Below are positions 45,390-57,733 of a stretch of 64,000 bases of DNA, piece by piece. The stretch is from NCBI GenBank assembly GCA_907163375.1, contig CAJQUW010005270.1, positions 1-64,000 on the forward strand, given 5' to 3'. The first letter of the stretch is position 1. Every line of letters starts with the position of its first letter. Source of the stretch: Prostheceraeus crozeri (Eukaryota; Platyhelminthes; Polycladida; Euryleptidae). The notes below the pieces were generated by a model, which saw only the letters and a list, made by a program, of their open reading frames with translations, was not told the origin of the DNA and did no database searches. The translations under genes were made by a program, and so were the position numbers.

Positions 45390-47770
45390 TATGAGAATAA
45401 TTTCTATCAACAATGCAAAGGGCTACCGATGGGTTCTTCTCTGAGTGGCATCGTTGCGATTCTGTTCACGGATTCCATTGAACGAAGGGGATTACTTCAA
45501 CTTTCTTCATCGATACCGTCATTCAGACGATATGTTGACGATTGCTTCTTTGTCGTAAAAAATCGAGAGGAAGCAACTGAAGTATTAAATATCATGAACA
45601 ACCAACATCCCGCAATAATATTCGAAATTGAATTCCCAAATGACGAGAAAAGACTCTGCTTACTGAACTTCACTGTCACAATGAATCATGGAAATGAACT
45701 TAAATTCGAATTTTTCAAAAAAGAAGCGAAAGAAGACTTATTTGTACATTATGACTCCAGCATACTACTATCATCCAAAACCGATTATATCCAGAATGGA
45801 AGAGAAAGAATCAAGTAAAAGATGCACTTTTAACATTGACTTGCGTAAACATGAAAATAGATTCAACGAAGCACTCAAGGCAAATGGTTATCCTGATACA
45901 ATAATCCGACATTCAAAAAGCAAGAAGAAACGTCGGCGTAAGACGATGACAAATAATGAAGTAATGTATCTGAAAATGGATTACATAAATGATGAATTGG
46001 ACAATAAAAACAAGCACATATTCAGACGCGAAGGAATCAATGTAAGACTCACCCGAAAAACAAAAACACTGGGAAATATACTACGGAAACGAAGAGAAAA
46101 TAATACATGTAAACTCAAAAAATTGTGCTATTAAGAATCCGAAATTATGCTTCATAAGAAATACTGTATATGAAGTGAAATGTGATAAATGTCATCAAAT
46201 CTATACCGGCAGTACGATTCGCCCCCTTCATATCCGCATCAGAGAGCATTTAAATACTTTAAATAATAAAAAATCTTCGCCATATTTGGTTTTAAAGCTG
46301 CTTAGTTATAGTAGTCCTATTGTGCTATTCATACGAGAAAAATACAGTTGTTTACACGGAAAGGTTAATTTTATAGCTGAAAAACAATTTTTCTAGAAAC
46401 TGAAATAGCATCGACACCTAGTCAAAATGGCAATGACTCTAAAAATGTATAATCATTTTACTAAACAACCAATTGCTCAAGAAATTGAAAAAGCATCCTT
46501 GCCTAAACAAAAGGACAATGACTCTAAAAGTGTACAGTCTTTTAACTGAACAAGCAATAGAAAATGAACTCTAGAAAAAGTGAGGAAATAGATCTTTTCC
46601 TCGATTCTTTTGTGGAGGTTGATATTAAGATTAACGAATTACAACGCTGCAAATTGCAGACGATGCAGCAGACGACGCATACATTGAAATACCGAAGATA
46701 TTCAACACCTCTTAACAACAGAAAAGTGGACACAGTTGTCATTATCACAACTCTTTGAAAATTACATGAGTGACTGTTTCCCTAGACTTCATTACGGGCG
46801 AACACGATTGTGATTTTTCATTTATTTACAGTCGAAAAATAATTACACATCATAAAAAAGACTTCATAAAATCTTGTACATTTACGGATGCACATGTTGA
46901 CTATAACCATCAACATGTAAAAATCTTTCTCACATACATTGATAATCTGAATGAATGGTGGTTATTGAACTACATGCAGACTGTTTTCCCAAATGTATTT
47001 CCTACCATAAAAAAAATTTTAGGAAAAAATCTCTTGAAAAAGATTTAAGACCATTGTTTCTAAACAAAGCAGACTTAAGTATCTGGAGGATCTATGGTCA
47101 AAGATCCTCCAAAGATAACAGATTTCGCATTATTTTTGGGACTTTTTCGATAACCCTGATTTACTCACCGTGTTTTCCTTTTCTGCATTCGCTCTTTCTT
47201 TTTCCTTAATTGTTCTAGGTCTTTATCAGCCAACTTCGCAATACAGAAGCAACATAGGAGACGACTCTTAAGCATTCTGACACGTAACGTATTTCCTATC
47301 AACATTCTAGCCCCACATGCTCGAATAATATTATCATATAATCAAATTCTAGCAGTCAAACAATCAAATAAAATATCAAAGATTCTCCAATAAATTCTCA
47401 GTTATTCAACAAATGACAATTCTGACGTCACGTCAATTTTTTGGGTAGCCTATTCGGTACCGATTTAATTTTAGGGCATTTCGGGTGTCCGAAGGAGCAC
47501 TGCATCTAGTGCAAGCTTGAAACTCTAAATATGCTCTCTCTCATTAGTACCAGCTGTGTACAGAAAACAAGAACAACAGTGAGCCAGTGAGCGGTCATTC
47601 AACTTAATACCGCATTCCACTTGATAGTTAAAAGCCTTTCAGGCATCGGTGTCCGTTCGCAGATGGTGTAACCCATGATAACGGTCTGGACGACCGAAAC
47701 GTTGGGCTTCTTTGTACCTTTTTCATTTTACCTTCAATAAATTTCGATCTTCGGCTTCAAAGAGGGAGTG
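45390..47770 (+). mobile_element. Penelope-like element remnant
   Basis: Contains the C-terminal half of a Penelope-type RT and a GIY-YIG endonuclease (45429-46396), followed by ~1.3 kb without a clear frame. The latter has an imperfect ~70-bp direct duplication (46430-46500 and 46505-46565, CAATGACTCTAAAA in both) and an AATAAA-containing segment near 47735. The 5' part of the RT is missing. The right boundary is a guess. Confidence 0.7.
45429..46396 (+). pseudogene. Penelope RT (C-terminal half) and GIY-YIG endonuclease, frameshifted
   Basis: 45429-45818 begins MGSSLSGIVAILF (RT motif B region) and contains the catalytic RYVDDCFF, then a thumb region with LLNFTVT and DLFVHYDSS. A frame change near 45770 leads to 45825-46134 (RKHENRFNEALKANGYPDTI, then lysine-rich). 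Another leads to 46150-46396 with VYEVKCDKCHQIYTGSTIRP and LHIRIREHL, the CCHH-associated GIY-YIG nuclease in which YTG and the R-x3-R-x2-EH segment are the conserved parts. Penelope elements use this nuclease for target nicking. The N-terminal RT motifs are absent, so the copy is dead. Confidence 0.85.
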
Positions 47771-48278
47771 TTGAATTCTTATTGAAAAATGACAGAATTA
47801 AATTACCTCCCGTGTGCTGCTATCAATTTCAATCCCGCTTCTGCATCCTGCATTCGGGGAGAATACCATTTATGTGTTGTTAGAGTGAAAATATATACTA
47901 TTTAATTCCTAGTGCTTTCGATGAGCTGAGCGCATCATTTTCATGAAACAGTTTCTACCTTGTATCTCTTGTCTGCCTGGAAGCTGTTCTTTACTTTACA
48001 AGTTATTTCCATTTCCGTCATCGATTACGCGTTCTTCAGTTCTGGTCATGAGATATTCTTCCCCTTCAAAATATGTTGAATATTTAAGTTGACGACAGAT
48101 ATCGATTCCTCAACGACTGCGAAACTGCGATGCCGCTCTTCATCTACAAAATCTATCAATTTCCTTTAGGACTGAAATTCTTCTCCTTCCGTTTATTCTC
48201 ACAAATTCTTCTCGAAACTTTGTCGAGCTTGAAGGTCTGATTTTTCTGATACCTATGATGAACTTGCGGACTAAGAGA
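47771..48278. other. Region without recognised genes
   Basis: AT-rich, between the Penelope remnant and the mariner derivative. No domain-bearing frame. Confidence 0.45.
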
Positions 48279-48280
48279 TA

Positions 48281-49005
48281 CGTGGTGGCGTCAATAAGTC
48301 CATTCCATTGATGCACGCTTGCTATCCGGCACGTAAAGCGAGAGCGGTGTTTCATCCTCTGTGACGATGTTCTTCAGAAATCGATCACCAAGTTCTTCAT
48401 GGAGCTCCACGTTTCTCGCGCAACATTCCAGCCTGCGCGAACACATTTCAGCACTGAGAAAATAAGGAACGAATCTGGAAGACAACTTCCTCAGACCAAG
48501 TTCTTTGAGCCTGTTGTGGACAGACCCGTAGCTGATGTTCAGCAGCTCCGACAGTCTATGCTTGGTTATTCGCCGCTCTTCCGTCACGATCGCTTTCAGC
48601 CTCACAAGAACTTGATCTCCGATTTCTGAGGGTCTGCTGGGTCGGTCTTCGTCTTCAATGGAAGTGCGGCCATTTCGGAATTCCTTGATCCACTTGTACA
48701 CCGTTGACCGTGCTGGGGCTTCGTCCTGGTAGGCCTCATGCAGTTGCACCAGCATCTGTTCAGCTGGCATCCCTCGCAAATAAAGAAAGTGTATGACACT
48801 GCGTTTTTCGACATCAGAAATCATTCTGCAACCAAGAAATGTGATGAGATAAGACAACAGATCTGTTATTGCTTAAATGCCGCATGACAACTGCTCACTC
48901 AGTGATAATCGAGACATACATGCACACGGCTTCCACTGACAGCAGTGATTAGATAAATGAACCATTATTTCATGTCGAGTCTACGGACTTATTGACGCCA
49001 CCACG
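48281..49005 (-). mobile_element. mariner deletion derivative (725 bp) with perfect TIRs
   Basis: CGTGGTGGCGTCAATAAGTCC at the left end is repeated in exact inverse at 48985-49005, and both ends are flanked by TA (48279-48280, 49006-49007). Inside is the 5' half of a transposase read leftwards, and the C-terminal half is missing. It is therefore an internally deleted, non-autonomous mariner. The terminal repeats are different from those of the mariner at 21003. Confidence 0.88.
48290..48857 (-). pseudogene. mariner transposase, N-terminal half
   Basis: The frame from 48857 contains a paired helix-turn-helix region (DVEKRSVIHFLYLRG, STVYKWIKEFRNGR, RITKHRLSELLNISYGSVHN) and the first catalytic Asp in IVTEDETPLSLYVPD. 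The text SKRASMEW then runs straight into the terminal repeat and stops. The second and third catalytic Asp residues are deleted. The likely start is the Met before ISDVEKRS (~48824). No frameshift is visible in the remaining half. Confidence 0.88.
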
Positions 49006-49007
49006 TA

Positions 49008-49479
49008 GGACACTTCACCAGCTTTGTCAAACGCGGAAATCGTGCAATAATATCGTGCGATTTCTTCCCAATACGAGTCGATTCTCCTTTTTCGTTCTCG
49101 AATTGTAGCAGCATGGTGTTCTAACTCGAACTCTGAACACGGTTCCAGTAATAATTACCCATCCAATCTCCTTATCTTCGTCTAAAAAACAGTAATGCAC
49201 ATTGGTGCATCTATGGTTTTTCCAGGCATCTTTTCCTGAGACGTCCTGCTTGTCACACCGAACACAATGGTAAGTGTTGAGCGCCTCCATGATGGTTAGG
49301 GATAATTGAGCGCATGAATACCATGTCGATTTCCTGGATGAATATCTTGGCAGTCTACCAGGATTTTTTAGTTGCATGCGAGATTTTTTGAAGACATCGA
49401 ACTACGGTCGCCTAGCCGTCTCATGAAAAAAGACTGGAGCTGATTCATGCGAACTCAGCACATATTACAAGAGTCCTAC
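49008..49479. other. Short region with an unidentified open frame
   Basis: A 116-codon - frame (49027-49377) contains CVRCDKQDVSGKDAWKNHRC, a cysteine/histidine pattern that could be a zinc-binding motif. I do not recognise a family. On the + strand this precedes the copia fragment. Confidence 0.3.
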
Positions 49480-49489
49480 GGTTGAAAAC

Positions 49490-50047
49490 ATGGTCAGAGC
49501 CAACAAAGTTGTTCAAAAGATGAAAGATACTCAATATCGAATTCAGTTCAACTTCCAGTCAATGCGAATAGAAAATTGTACCACAACAGTGTACACGGAC
49601 GCGTAGTTTGGCAATCTCAACAACGGGGGCTCTCAAGGTGGTTTTGTTATTTTACTGACTGATGATGACAGTAAGTGTCTAGCCACTTGGAGGTCCCAGA
49701 AGCTGAGGGAGGCGAGTAGTGAAATCGACTTTCGCTGCGGAGACTCTTGCCCTGGTCGATGGTGCAGAAGCAGCTATCTACTTCCAATCGATTCTCAAGG
49801 AAATCGGTGGATATGACCTACCCATCAAATGCTACACAGACAACGCATCCTTGATTGAATCCATACGATCGACAAAAGCCATCCAAGACTGCCGCCTACG
49901 GATTGACATTGCAGTCCTTCGAGAGATGGTGCAAAGTGGCGAGGTGTCTGTTGATTGGGTAGCGACTGGAGATCAAATGGCGAATAGTCTGACAAAACGT
50001 GATGCTGACACGAAGAAATTTGTGTCTGCATTTATGAAACAGGATTA
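49490..50047 (+). pseudogene. copia RNase H domain with two breaks
   Basis: VRANKVVQKMKDTQYRIQF and TVYTDA-FGNLNNGGSQGG (49495-49650, with an in-frame TAG after TDA) lead through a frame change near 49710 into 49719-50047: KSTFAAETLALVDGAEAA, CYTDNASLIESIRSTKA, RLRIDIAVLREM and DQMANSLTKRDA. These are the standard C-terminal blocks of copia polyproteins, with the acidic active-site residues in YTDA, AAETLAL and YTDN. It would remove RNA from the cDNA hybrid. The piece is 5'-truncated and cannot act alone. Confidence 0.88.
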
Positions 50048-50351
50048 ATAGTGACACGAATCTCAAGTGCATTTATTTCATTTTTTGCTGCGTTGCATTT
50101 ATTTTTTTTGTTGTGGGACTTTCGTATTCTGGGTGACTGAGTTATTGCAGTTTACATTTTTATAGCACGTCTTGTGCTTTTCTAAGATTATTTCGCGTAC
50201 TGTATTTTGGTTTCCGTTACTTTCCGTTCGTTCCTTATGTATGCTAACGAAGTATTTTTTATCTTTATATGTGATTAACATATTTGATGAATTTTTTAAA
50301 TCTTCGATGCTGGTTTGATACAGTTTAGGCAAAAGGACACTGAGGGGAGAT

Positions 50352-50513
50352 TGTTAATATTGTGCATGTAACCCTGTAATCATGGATTCGTGTGTTCGTG
50401 CATTCATGCTTTCTTTATCTGTATTTCAGGTTGAGTGTGACCTGTGGCTTATTGAGTATATTATCGTCAGTCAGTAAACTAACAGTTCTGTCTTTGTCTC
50501 ATGTACCCCAACA
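50352..50513 (+). repeat. copia LTR (162 bp)
   Basis: Starts TGTTAATATTGTG after a purine tract and ends CCCCAACA, so the ends are TGTT...AACA. The right end is inferred from symmetry only. The duplicate is at 52459-52620. Confidence 0.65.
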
Positions 50514-50778
50514 GGGGGCACTGTGCCCCCCCTCGGTCCTACGACGATAGAAATCGCCCGGTCCTGATAGGGTTAAGTCAACATATTTGAGCATGAATGT
50601 AGAGGTCACTTCGGCAACCTCCTCCATTAAATTGAAGTCTTCATATCTCGTATATGCGTTAAGTGATAGACTTGACAGCACTTGAATGTCTCAAAAAGAA
50701 ATACAGATATTGAATGAACTGCTCAAAATTGAAAAATTCTTGAACTTTTTTGCGAAATGGGTTATGAGGAAAAATTAA

Positions 50779-50905
50779 GCAAACCTTGATTATACTTAGA
50801 GGCATATTCGGCACAGATGGCTTTCTTCTATGTGGCGAATTATTATTTATTTTCCCACTTTCATTTCCACCTTCCTGCTGTGCAAAGCAAGAATACAGAA
50901 TGCAC
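50779..50905 (+). repeat. Dispersed repeat, copy 2 of 3
   Basis: Related to 36302-36432. The third copy, at 52886-53012, is its recent tandem duplicate. Confidence 0.5.
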
Positions 50906-51756
50906 ATACCGGTATCTTAAGTCTTAGGTTTGGCTCGACTGAGGCTTGAATTTTGCTCTCCCTGACGCAGAGCAATAACAGCAAAGTGTCGCAGCGCCAG
51001 CTGTATTACAACATGAAGAGAACAGGATCCACTATTTAAATGTAGCTTCCTATTTCTCTTTAAAATCCTTCAACAGCTTCTTCTGAAAAGATCGATGAAA
51101 TTCATATTGTAAATTCAAAGAGATCAGATTCACTGGTTGAAATGCAATGTAAAAGAAAATCTGCTCTATTGAAAAAGAGAAATCGGAAAACTCATATAAT
51201 TCACCGGACCATTCCGTTCATTCAAGTAAGTTCCTCTGATTTACGTCAGAGGACTCTGCATATTAGCAAGACTTGGAAGGTTGCGGAAATCAAACCGCTT
51301 TTCATAATTTCTAATACAATTAACTTCAAAGAGAAGTTGCCCCTAGGGGTTATTTAAAAGAAAGCAATGTCATTGATGAATACCTAAAGCTGTGATCTGT
51401 CAAAATGAGGATATCTTGGTGGTGGTGGTGCTAAACGACATCAAAACACTCGCATAGATGATCATCTGAAAAGTTGTCCAGTTCAAACTGACATCTGTAC
51501 ATGACAATTTTCCTAAGTCTAAAAATATCAGCAACATCGGCCAGTACAAATATCCTTTAATCCTGAAGCTATTTTACTGAAGGTATATATCTGTGCATTG
51601 TCAAGTGAACGAAGTGGTTCTAGAAGTTGCTGCTCTAATCTGGTAGTCCGCCGAGACAATATTTTCAGAAAAGCAAATCTCAGCTGACGAATACTGAATT
51701 ATGGTAGTAACGAAGAGATCGCTAGAAGTCCTGACGTTTTGCATGATATATTGACT

Positions 51757-51800
51757 AATGCATATGTATATTATAATATATATATATGTATATATGAAGG
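51757..51800. other. AT-rich segment resembling the empty site of the MULE element
   Basis: ACTAATGCATATGTATATT, then an AT run, then ATATGAAGGCC. The filled sites have the same left words (ACTAATGCATATGTATATTG) and the same right words (ATATATGTATATATGAAGG) with the 2.68-kb element in between. The same segment recurs at 53864-53907. Confidence 0.6.
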
Positions 51801-52299
51801 CCATTGTGTCCGCTCGCTCTAGAGAAGAAAGTCATTCCTCAAGATCCTTGCGTGACATCAGCCAAATAGTGTCCTCTAATAATATGCATCCAGAGGATCG
51901 TAGATATAGATTATTAGGGAGACGAATGCTCTTGGCCTACACACACGAGACTCGGGATGACCACAAGGGTCTAAACGTAAGAGTAGGGAGACCCTATCCC
52001 AATGGGAAAAAACCCTGATGTTTATCGAGGACTTTCGATGACACACGCCGTGTGGAGGCCTCATCAAAGGCTGAGGACGTCACATGGTGTGTTTAAGTGC
52101 TAACCTTAACAGATATGATTTATCTATAATTCTTATAACTACGAATTACAATTACCCTCTTCTATATTCCACAAATGTGTAGTATGCACACAAGCCTGTA
52201 GCTTTGCATGGACCCCTTCTAAAAAATACAAATTGAACCGACCATGATTGAATTTGCGCTTTTTAGTATCACTTACTATATTAAGCTTCTCCAACGTCA

Positions 52300-54406
52300 T
52301 CGCGTACTGTATTTTGGTTTCCGTTACTTTCCATTCGTTCCTTATGTATGCTAACGAAGTATTTTTTATCTTTATATGTGATTAACATATTTGATGAATT
52401 TTTTAAATCTTCGATGCTGGTTTGATACAGTTTAGGCAAAAGGACACTGAGGGGAGATTGTTAATATTGTGCATGTAACCCTGTAATCATGGATTCGTGT
52501 GTTCGTGCATTCATGCTTTCTTTATCTGTATTTCAGGTTGAGTGTGACCTGTGGCTTATTGAGTATATTATCGTCAGTCAGTAAACTAACAGTTCTGTCT
52601 TTGTCTCATGTACCCCAACAGGGGGCACTGTGCCCCCCCTCGGTCCTACGACGATAGAAATCGCCCGGTCCTGATAGGGTTAAGTCAACATATTTGAGCA
52701 TGAATGTAGAGGTCACTTCGGCAACCTCCTCCATTAAATTGAAGTCTTCATATCTCGTATATGCGTTAAGTGATAGACTTGACAGCACTTGAATGTCTCA
52801 AAAAGAAATACAGATATTGAATGAACTGCTCAAAATTGAAAAATTCTTGAACTTTTTTGCGAAATGGGTTATGAGGAAAAATTAAGCAAACCTTGATTAT
52901 ACTTAGAGGCATATTCGGCACAGATGGCTTTCTTCTATGTGGCGAATTATTATTTATTTTCCCACTTTCATTTCCACCTTCCTGCTGTGCAAAGCAAGAA
53001 TACAGAATGCACATACCGGTATCTTAAGTCTTAGGTTTGGCTCGACTGAGGCTTGAATTTTGCTCTCCCTGACGCAGAGCAATAACAGCAAAGTGTCGCA
53101 GCGCCAGCTGTATACAACATGAAGAGAACAGGATCCACTATTTAAATGTAGCTTCCTATTTCTCTTTAAAATCCTTCAACAGCTTCTTCTGAAAAGATCG
53201 ATGAAATTCATATTGTAAATTCAAAGAGATCAGATTCACTGGTTGAAATGCAATGTAAAAGAAAATCTGCTCTATTGAAAAAGAGAAATCGGAAAACTCA
53301 TATAATTCACCGGACCATTCCGTTCATTCAAGTAAGTTCCTCTGATTTACGTCAGAGGACTCTGCATATTAGCAAGACTTGGAAGGTTGCGGAAATCAAA
53401 CCGCTTTTCATAATTTCTAATACAATTAACTTCAAAGAAAAGTTGCCCCTAGGGGTTATTTAAAAGAAAGCAATGTCATTGATGAATACCTAAAGCTGTG
53501 ATCTGTCAAAATGAGGATATCTTGGTGGTGGTGGTGCTAAACGACATCAAAACACTCGCATAGATGATCATCTGAAAAGTTGTCCAGTTCAAACTGACAT
53601 CTGTACATGACAATTTTCCTAAGTCTAAAAATATCAGCAACATCGGCCAGTACAAATATCCTATAATCCTGAAGCTATTTTACTGAAGGTATATATCTGT
53701 GCATTGTCAAGTGAACGAAGTGGTTCTAGAAAGTTGCTGCTCTAATCTGGTAGTCCGCCGAGACAATATTTTCAGAAAAGCAAATCTCAGCTGACGAATA
53801 CTGAATTATGGTAGTAACGAAGAGATCGCTAGAAGTCCTGACGTTTTGCATGATATATTGACTAATGCATATGTATATTATAATATATATATATGTATAT
53901 ATGAAGGCCATTGTGTCCGCTCGCTCTAGAGAAGAAAGTCATTCCTCAAGATCCTTGCGTGACATCAGCCAAATAGTGTCCTCTAATAATATGCATCCAG
54001 AGTATCGTAGATATAGATTATTAGGGAGACGAATGCTCTTGGCCTACACACACGAGACTCGGGATGACCACAAGGGTCTAAACGTAAGAGTAGGGAGACC
54101 CTATCCCAATGGGAAAAAACCCTGATGTTTATCGAGGACTTTCGATGACACACGCCGTGTGGAGGCCTCATCAAAGGCTGAGGACGTCACATGGTGTGTT
54201 TAAGTGCTAACCTTAACAGATATGATTTATCTATAATTCTTATAACTACGAATTACAATTACCCTCTTCTATATTCCACAAATGTGTAGTATGCACACAA
54301 GCCTGTAGCTTTGCATGGACCCCTTCTAAAAAATACAAATTGAACCGACCATGATTGAATTTGCGCTTTTTAGTATCACTTACTATATTAAGCTTCTCCA
54401 ACGTCA
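52300..54406. repeat. 2,107-bp tandem duplication, unit 2
   Basis: Direct copy of 50193-52299. Beyond 54406 the sequence continues into GTAGCAAAATTC, which unit 1 does not have because it is cut there by the duplication joint. Confidence 0.95.
52459..52620 (+). repeat. copia LTR, duplicate copy
   Basis: Same 162 bp as 50352-50513, copied passively with the surrounding unit and not by retrotransposition. Confidence 0.65.
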
Positions 54407-55070
54407 TCGTAGCAAAATTCTATCAAAGTGTGGATTTTGATAACAAACGATACAGGTTGTCAGCTGTGATGTGGAATCGACGCAAATTTGTGGGGCGCCA
54501 AAGCCTATGCATTCTAACAAATTTTTAATTCATTTAATCCAGTAGCATTGCATTTTCCAAATCATGTCAATGCTATTTGTCATGAAAAATCATGTGCTAT
54601 GGCAAAAGCAAGCAACATAGGCAAGTAACTAGAATTTCTCACGTTGTGTATTGCATCCAATGGAGGACAGTACGCACCATCGTTTTCGGTGTAGTCGTGT
54701 TTTTTAGTAGATATACACGAACTCAACTGTGGAGTTGGCTGCATTTATCTTTAGTGCGGATACTCTATCTCAATCACAGTCCTACAAGTAACCAATTTGA
54801 CATTTTAGTGAACATTTTGGAGAAAGTGTGTGTCAAGCATGCTCATAAGCATCGTCAAGAGAGTTTTAATTTTAATAAAGACAATAGTCTGACAGATGAT
54901 CTTGGAACCAACTGCAGCTCAGTGTTTCAAAATTGGACAAAATAATTGGACCAATGACGATGTTGTGGTGCCGTAACAATTGTAGCTAGTGTTTGCATAG
55001 TAAAATCATAGGAGTAAAATTATGTCGAACTAATGCATATGTATATTGTAATATATTATAATGGTAGTCG

Positions 55071-55212
55071 TACACTTCTTCGACACGGACACTTCTTCGA
55101 CAAATTTTCGGACACTTCTTCGACAGTACTTTTCTTCGACACGGACATTTCTTCGACACAGACACTTCTTCGACAGTACTTCTCTTCGACACGGACACTT
55201 CTTCGATAGTAC
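55071..55212. repeat. Left terminal minisatellite of the MULE element
   Basis: Eight or so copies of (A)C(A/T)(C/T)TTCTTCGACA with 17-bp (ACACTTCTTCGACACGG) and 15-bp (GTACTTTTCTTCGACA) spacings. It recurs at 58932-59073 and 62792-62933. The right end of the element carries the inverted version. Confidence 0.9.
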
Positions 55213-55513
55213 TTTTTTTAACTTTTCGACACATTTTGGTTTATTTTGATTTATAGACATTGATTCATTACTATTAGTACTGTTCCAGTTATTGCTTCAA
55301 CCGTATGATTTTTAACCCGTCTATATTTTTCTATCGGCGTTTGTTATTACACATGTTGGTACTAAAAATATTCTGTGAATGACAGGAAAGTATAATTAAC
55401 GATACTATTTAAAATATATTTAAAAATACTCTTTGATAATGACATGAAACTATATTAACGAGTTATTATTCAAGTTAGACAAGATATTCAATATCGAGGA
55501 AAACAGTAAAAAA

Positions 55514-56668
55514 TTACTTTAATGCAATGTTCATAGAAACTCCATGCAAATAATCAAGGATTGGCATTTCTTCATCATCATATAGCTTCTTCAAATGCTT
55601 AATTGCATTCTCCCTCTCGCGAGTTAATTTGGTCTTCTTGGGTGGCCTTGCTCCATTACTCAGATGTTGTCGTATTACGTGAAGGGTTAAGGTTTGTTTA
55701 CTTATCAATAAGGATGCCAATTCATAAATGCCGAGATGGCTTCTGCCTGCCAAGATCTTCATGACATTGTTTGTCCTCTCCAGTTCCTCCTCTATTCCAT
55801 TGTAAACATTCCATTTTTCAATCATGAATATTGGTTTCCTTCTGACTGTGTTTTCTCCTGAAACTCTGATCGGAGCGCCCCTGACAAATGTATTGTCGAA
55901 GTAATTGAGGAGTTCGGGGGCTTCTTCCAATAACTTTGACACCTCCGGATAGCCTTCAATAACGCATTCCACAGGCAAAAAAGCGATGGCTAATAGCATC
56001 CGGACAGCATTTCGAAAATCAATGTTCTCATTGTATTTTTTTGAAAATCCAAGCTTTTTCATTTTCCTGAAAACTACTTGTCCAAGATGGAAAAGACAAG
56101 ATTGAATTTCTCCATTAGGAAAATAAAATGAAAATGCATTCATAGATGCAATTTCCAGATCTACATGTAATGTGATATTACACGGAGGGACACCTTCTTC
56201 ATTTGGGGCATTTTTTAGAATTTGTTCCCATACTTCTTTGTAATCTTCTTCACGTTTTCCGGGCATCAGTGCATAGACCAGTGGAAACCACCTTCCATAA
56301 CGACATCCCATTATAGTAAGCAGCTGATAGAACATGTATGGAACAATATCAAAGGTACCATCCAACATCACGCATCACATCCCATCAGTCTTGCAATATT
56401 ATCCTTTGTAGAGAATATCACAATCCTGTTTACTATCGTTTCGATTATCATACAGACAAAAGTGGTCTCCGTTGATAAGAGTTGTGTCATCAAAGTTTAC
56501 TTCACTTATATTTGTTGGCTCGATCATCTTGTGTTTTCTTCGAAACCTTCTTGCCATTACCTTGACACTTTCGGCAGATGGAAGAACGTCAGCTCGGTTA
56601 GGATCTTTTTCAGCTAAAACTTTCAGAGCAATTTGTGAAGGTTTGGCGAATTTTTGGCTTTCTGTCAT
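55514..56668 (-). pseudogene. MULE transposase, copy 1 (frameshifted)
   Basis: Same protein as the intact copy at 59375-60529, but broken by a missing C in the CATCCAACATC-ACGC stretch near 56368 and an extra T near 56430 (CCTGTTTAC versus CCTGTTAC). The two shifts lie about 60 bp apart and nearly compensate. Codons between them are scrambled, including those just before the first catalytic Asp (LDGTF). Confidence 0.9.
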
Positions 56669-57564
56669 TTCTCTTACTTTAGTGATTATTATTCTTTTTT
56701 CTATGTCAAATTGTTCATGTTCGTGTACATTTAAATTTGCGCCGTTATAAGAGTCATTTGTTGTTATCCTTCTTTTGCAAATATCAGTCCGGCTGCATTT
56801 CCAATATATTTTTTCATTGCGAGTTGTCTATAACAAAAGTGTAGCCATTCAACACTGCCATTGGTTTATAAATTGTAAATTATTGGTTTCACGCTCTTGT
56901 ACACCAGTAGTCATCGTAGAAGTATCAATAAACTAGAAAGATTCGATTCCTAGCTTTCATAGCTGACAATAGGATGATATAGCAGTGCTCCTATCAAGCC
57001 AGTAGGTCACTGTCGCTCTCTATGACATCACGGCTTACATACACTATCATATAACAGTCAATGCGATACAACGATATTGAAATAAGATGATAACTGTTTG
57101 AAAGTATGACGTATAAGGAATCCAATGGACTGATTATGCATGATAGATGGAATGGATATATAAATTGAAAAATGGTAATTCAATGACATTGATATTGGTT
57201 GCTTGAAAAAGGACTACAAAGGAATGTTTTGACAAAATGTGAAATTTTAGAATACAGCTCTTTCGTTTGTGTGGTGTTGATTTGTTTTTATTCATTCATC
57301 TGTATCCGATTAAAACATCATGTGCAAGCGGCAAATAAATACATGCACTATTATTGCTATTATAATAACAAGAGCATTATTGCCGAACATATTATGAATG
57401 ATCATTCCACTCTTTTGTTAAACATTGGTGAATTCAACACTGATTTTCTTGATCGTCAGAATGACCCTGTCCGCACCCGGATTGCTGAACCTAAGGATAT
57501 TTATCCCTACAAACCTGCGTTGAATCGCAAACATGAATTGCATGATCAACAGTTTCTAACCGTC

Positions 57565-57733
57565 TGTGTCGAAGAAATGTCTGTGCCGAAGAAAAATACT
57601 GTCGAAGAAGTGTCCGTGTCGAAGAAAAGTACTGTCGAAGAAGTGTCTGTGTCGAAGAAAAGTACTGTCGAAGAAAAGACCGAAAACATAGACATCCATT
57701 TGTCGAAGAAATGTCCGTGTCGAAGAAGTGTAC
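57565..57733. repeat. Right terminal minisatellite of the MULE element
   Basis: TGTCGAAGAA repeated at 15-17-bp spacing, the inverse of the left array. In one + frame it encodes repeats of VEEVSVSKKST, and that peptide repeat makes a 182-codon frame at 57199-57747, but the frame is not kept in the next copy, so I do not call a gene. It recurs at 61425-61593. Confidence 0.88.

Larger units (their letters stand above)
49480..50513 (+). mobile_element. Ty1/copia 3' end (RNase H, 3' region, LTR)
   Basis: The copia RNase H domain ends at 50047. It is followed by ~300 bp of 3' region, the purine-rich GGACACTGAGGGGAGA, and an LTR at 50352-50513. Upstream gag, integrase and RT are absent, so only the 3' quarter remains. 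Part of it (from 50193) was copied in the 2,107-bp tandem duplication. Confidence 0.82.
50193..52299. repeat. 2,107-bp tandem duplication, unit 1
   Basis: Repeated at 52300-54406 with only a handful of differences noticed by eye (for example CCGTTCG/CCATTCG, GTATTACAAC/GTATACAAC, GAGAAGTTG/GAAAAGTTG, CAGAGGATC/CAGAGTATC). The junction shows a 3-bp TCG overlap between the two ends. The unit holds the 3' end of the copia element, the dispersed repeat at 50779-50905 and the segment that later becomes the left half of the MULE-array spacer (from ~51790). Confidence 0.95.
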
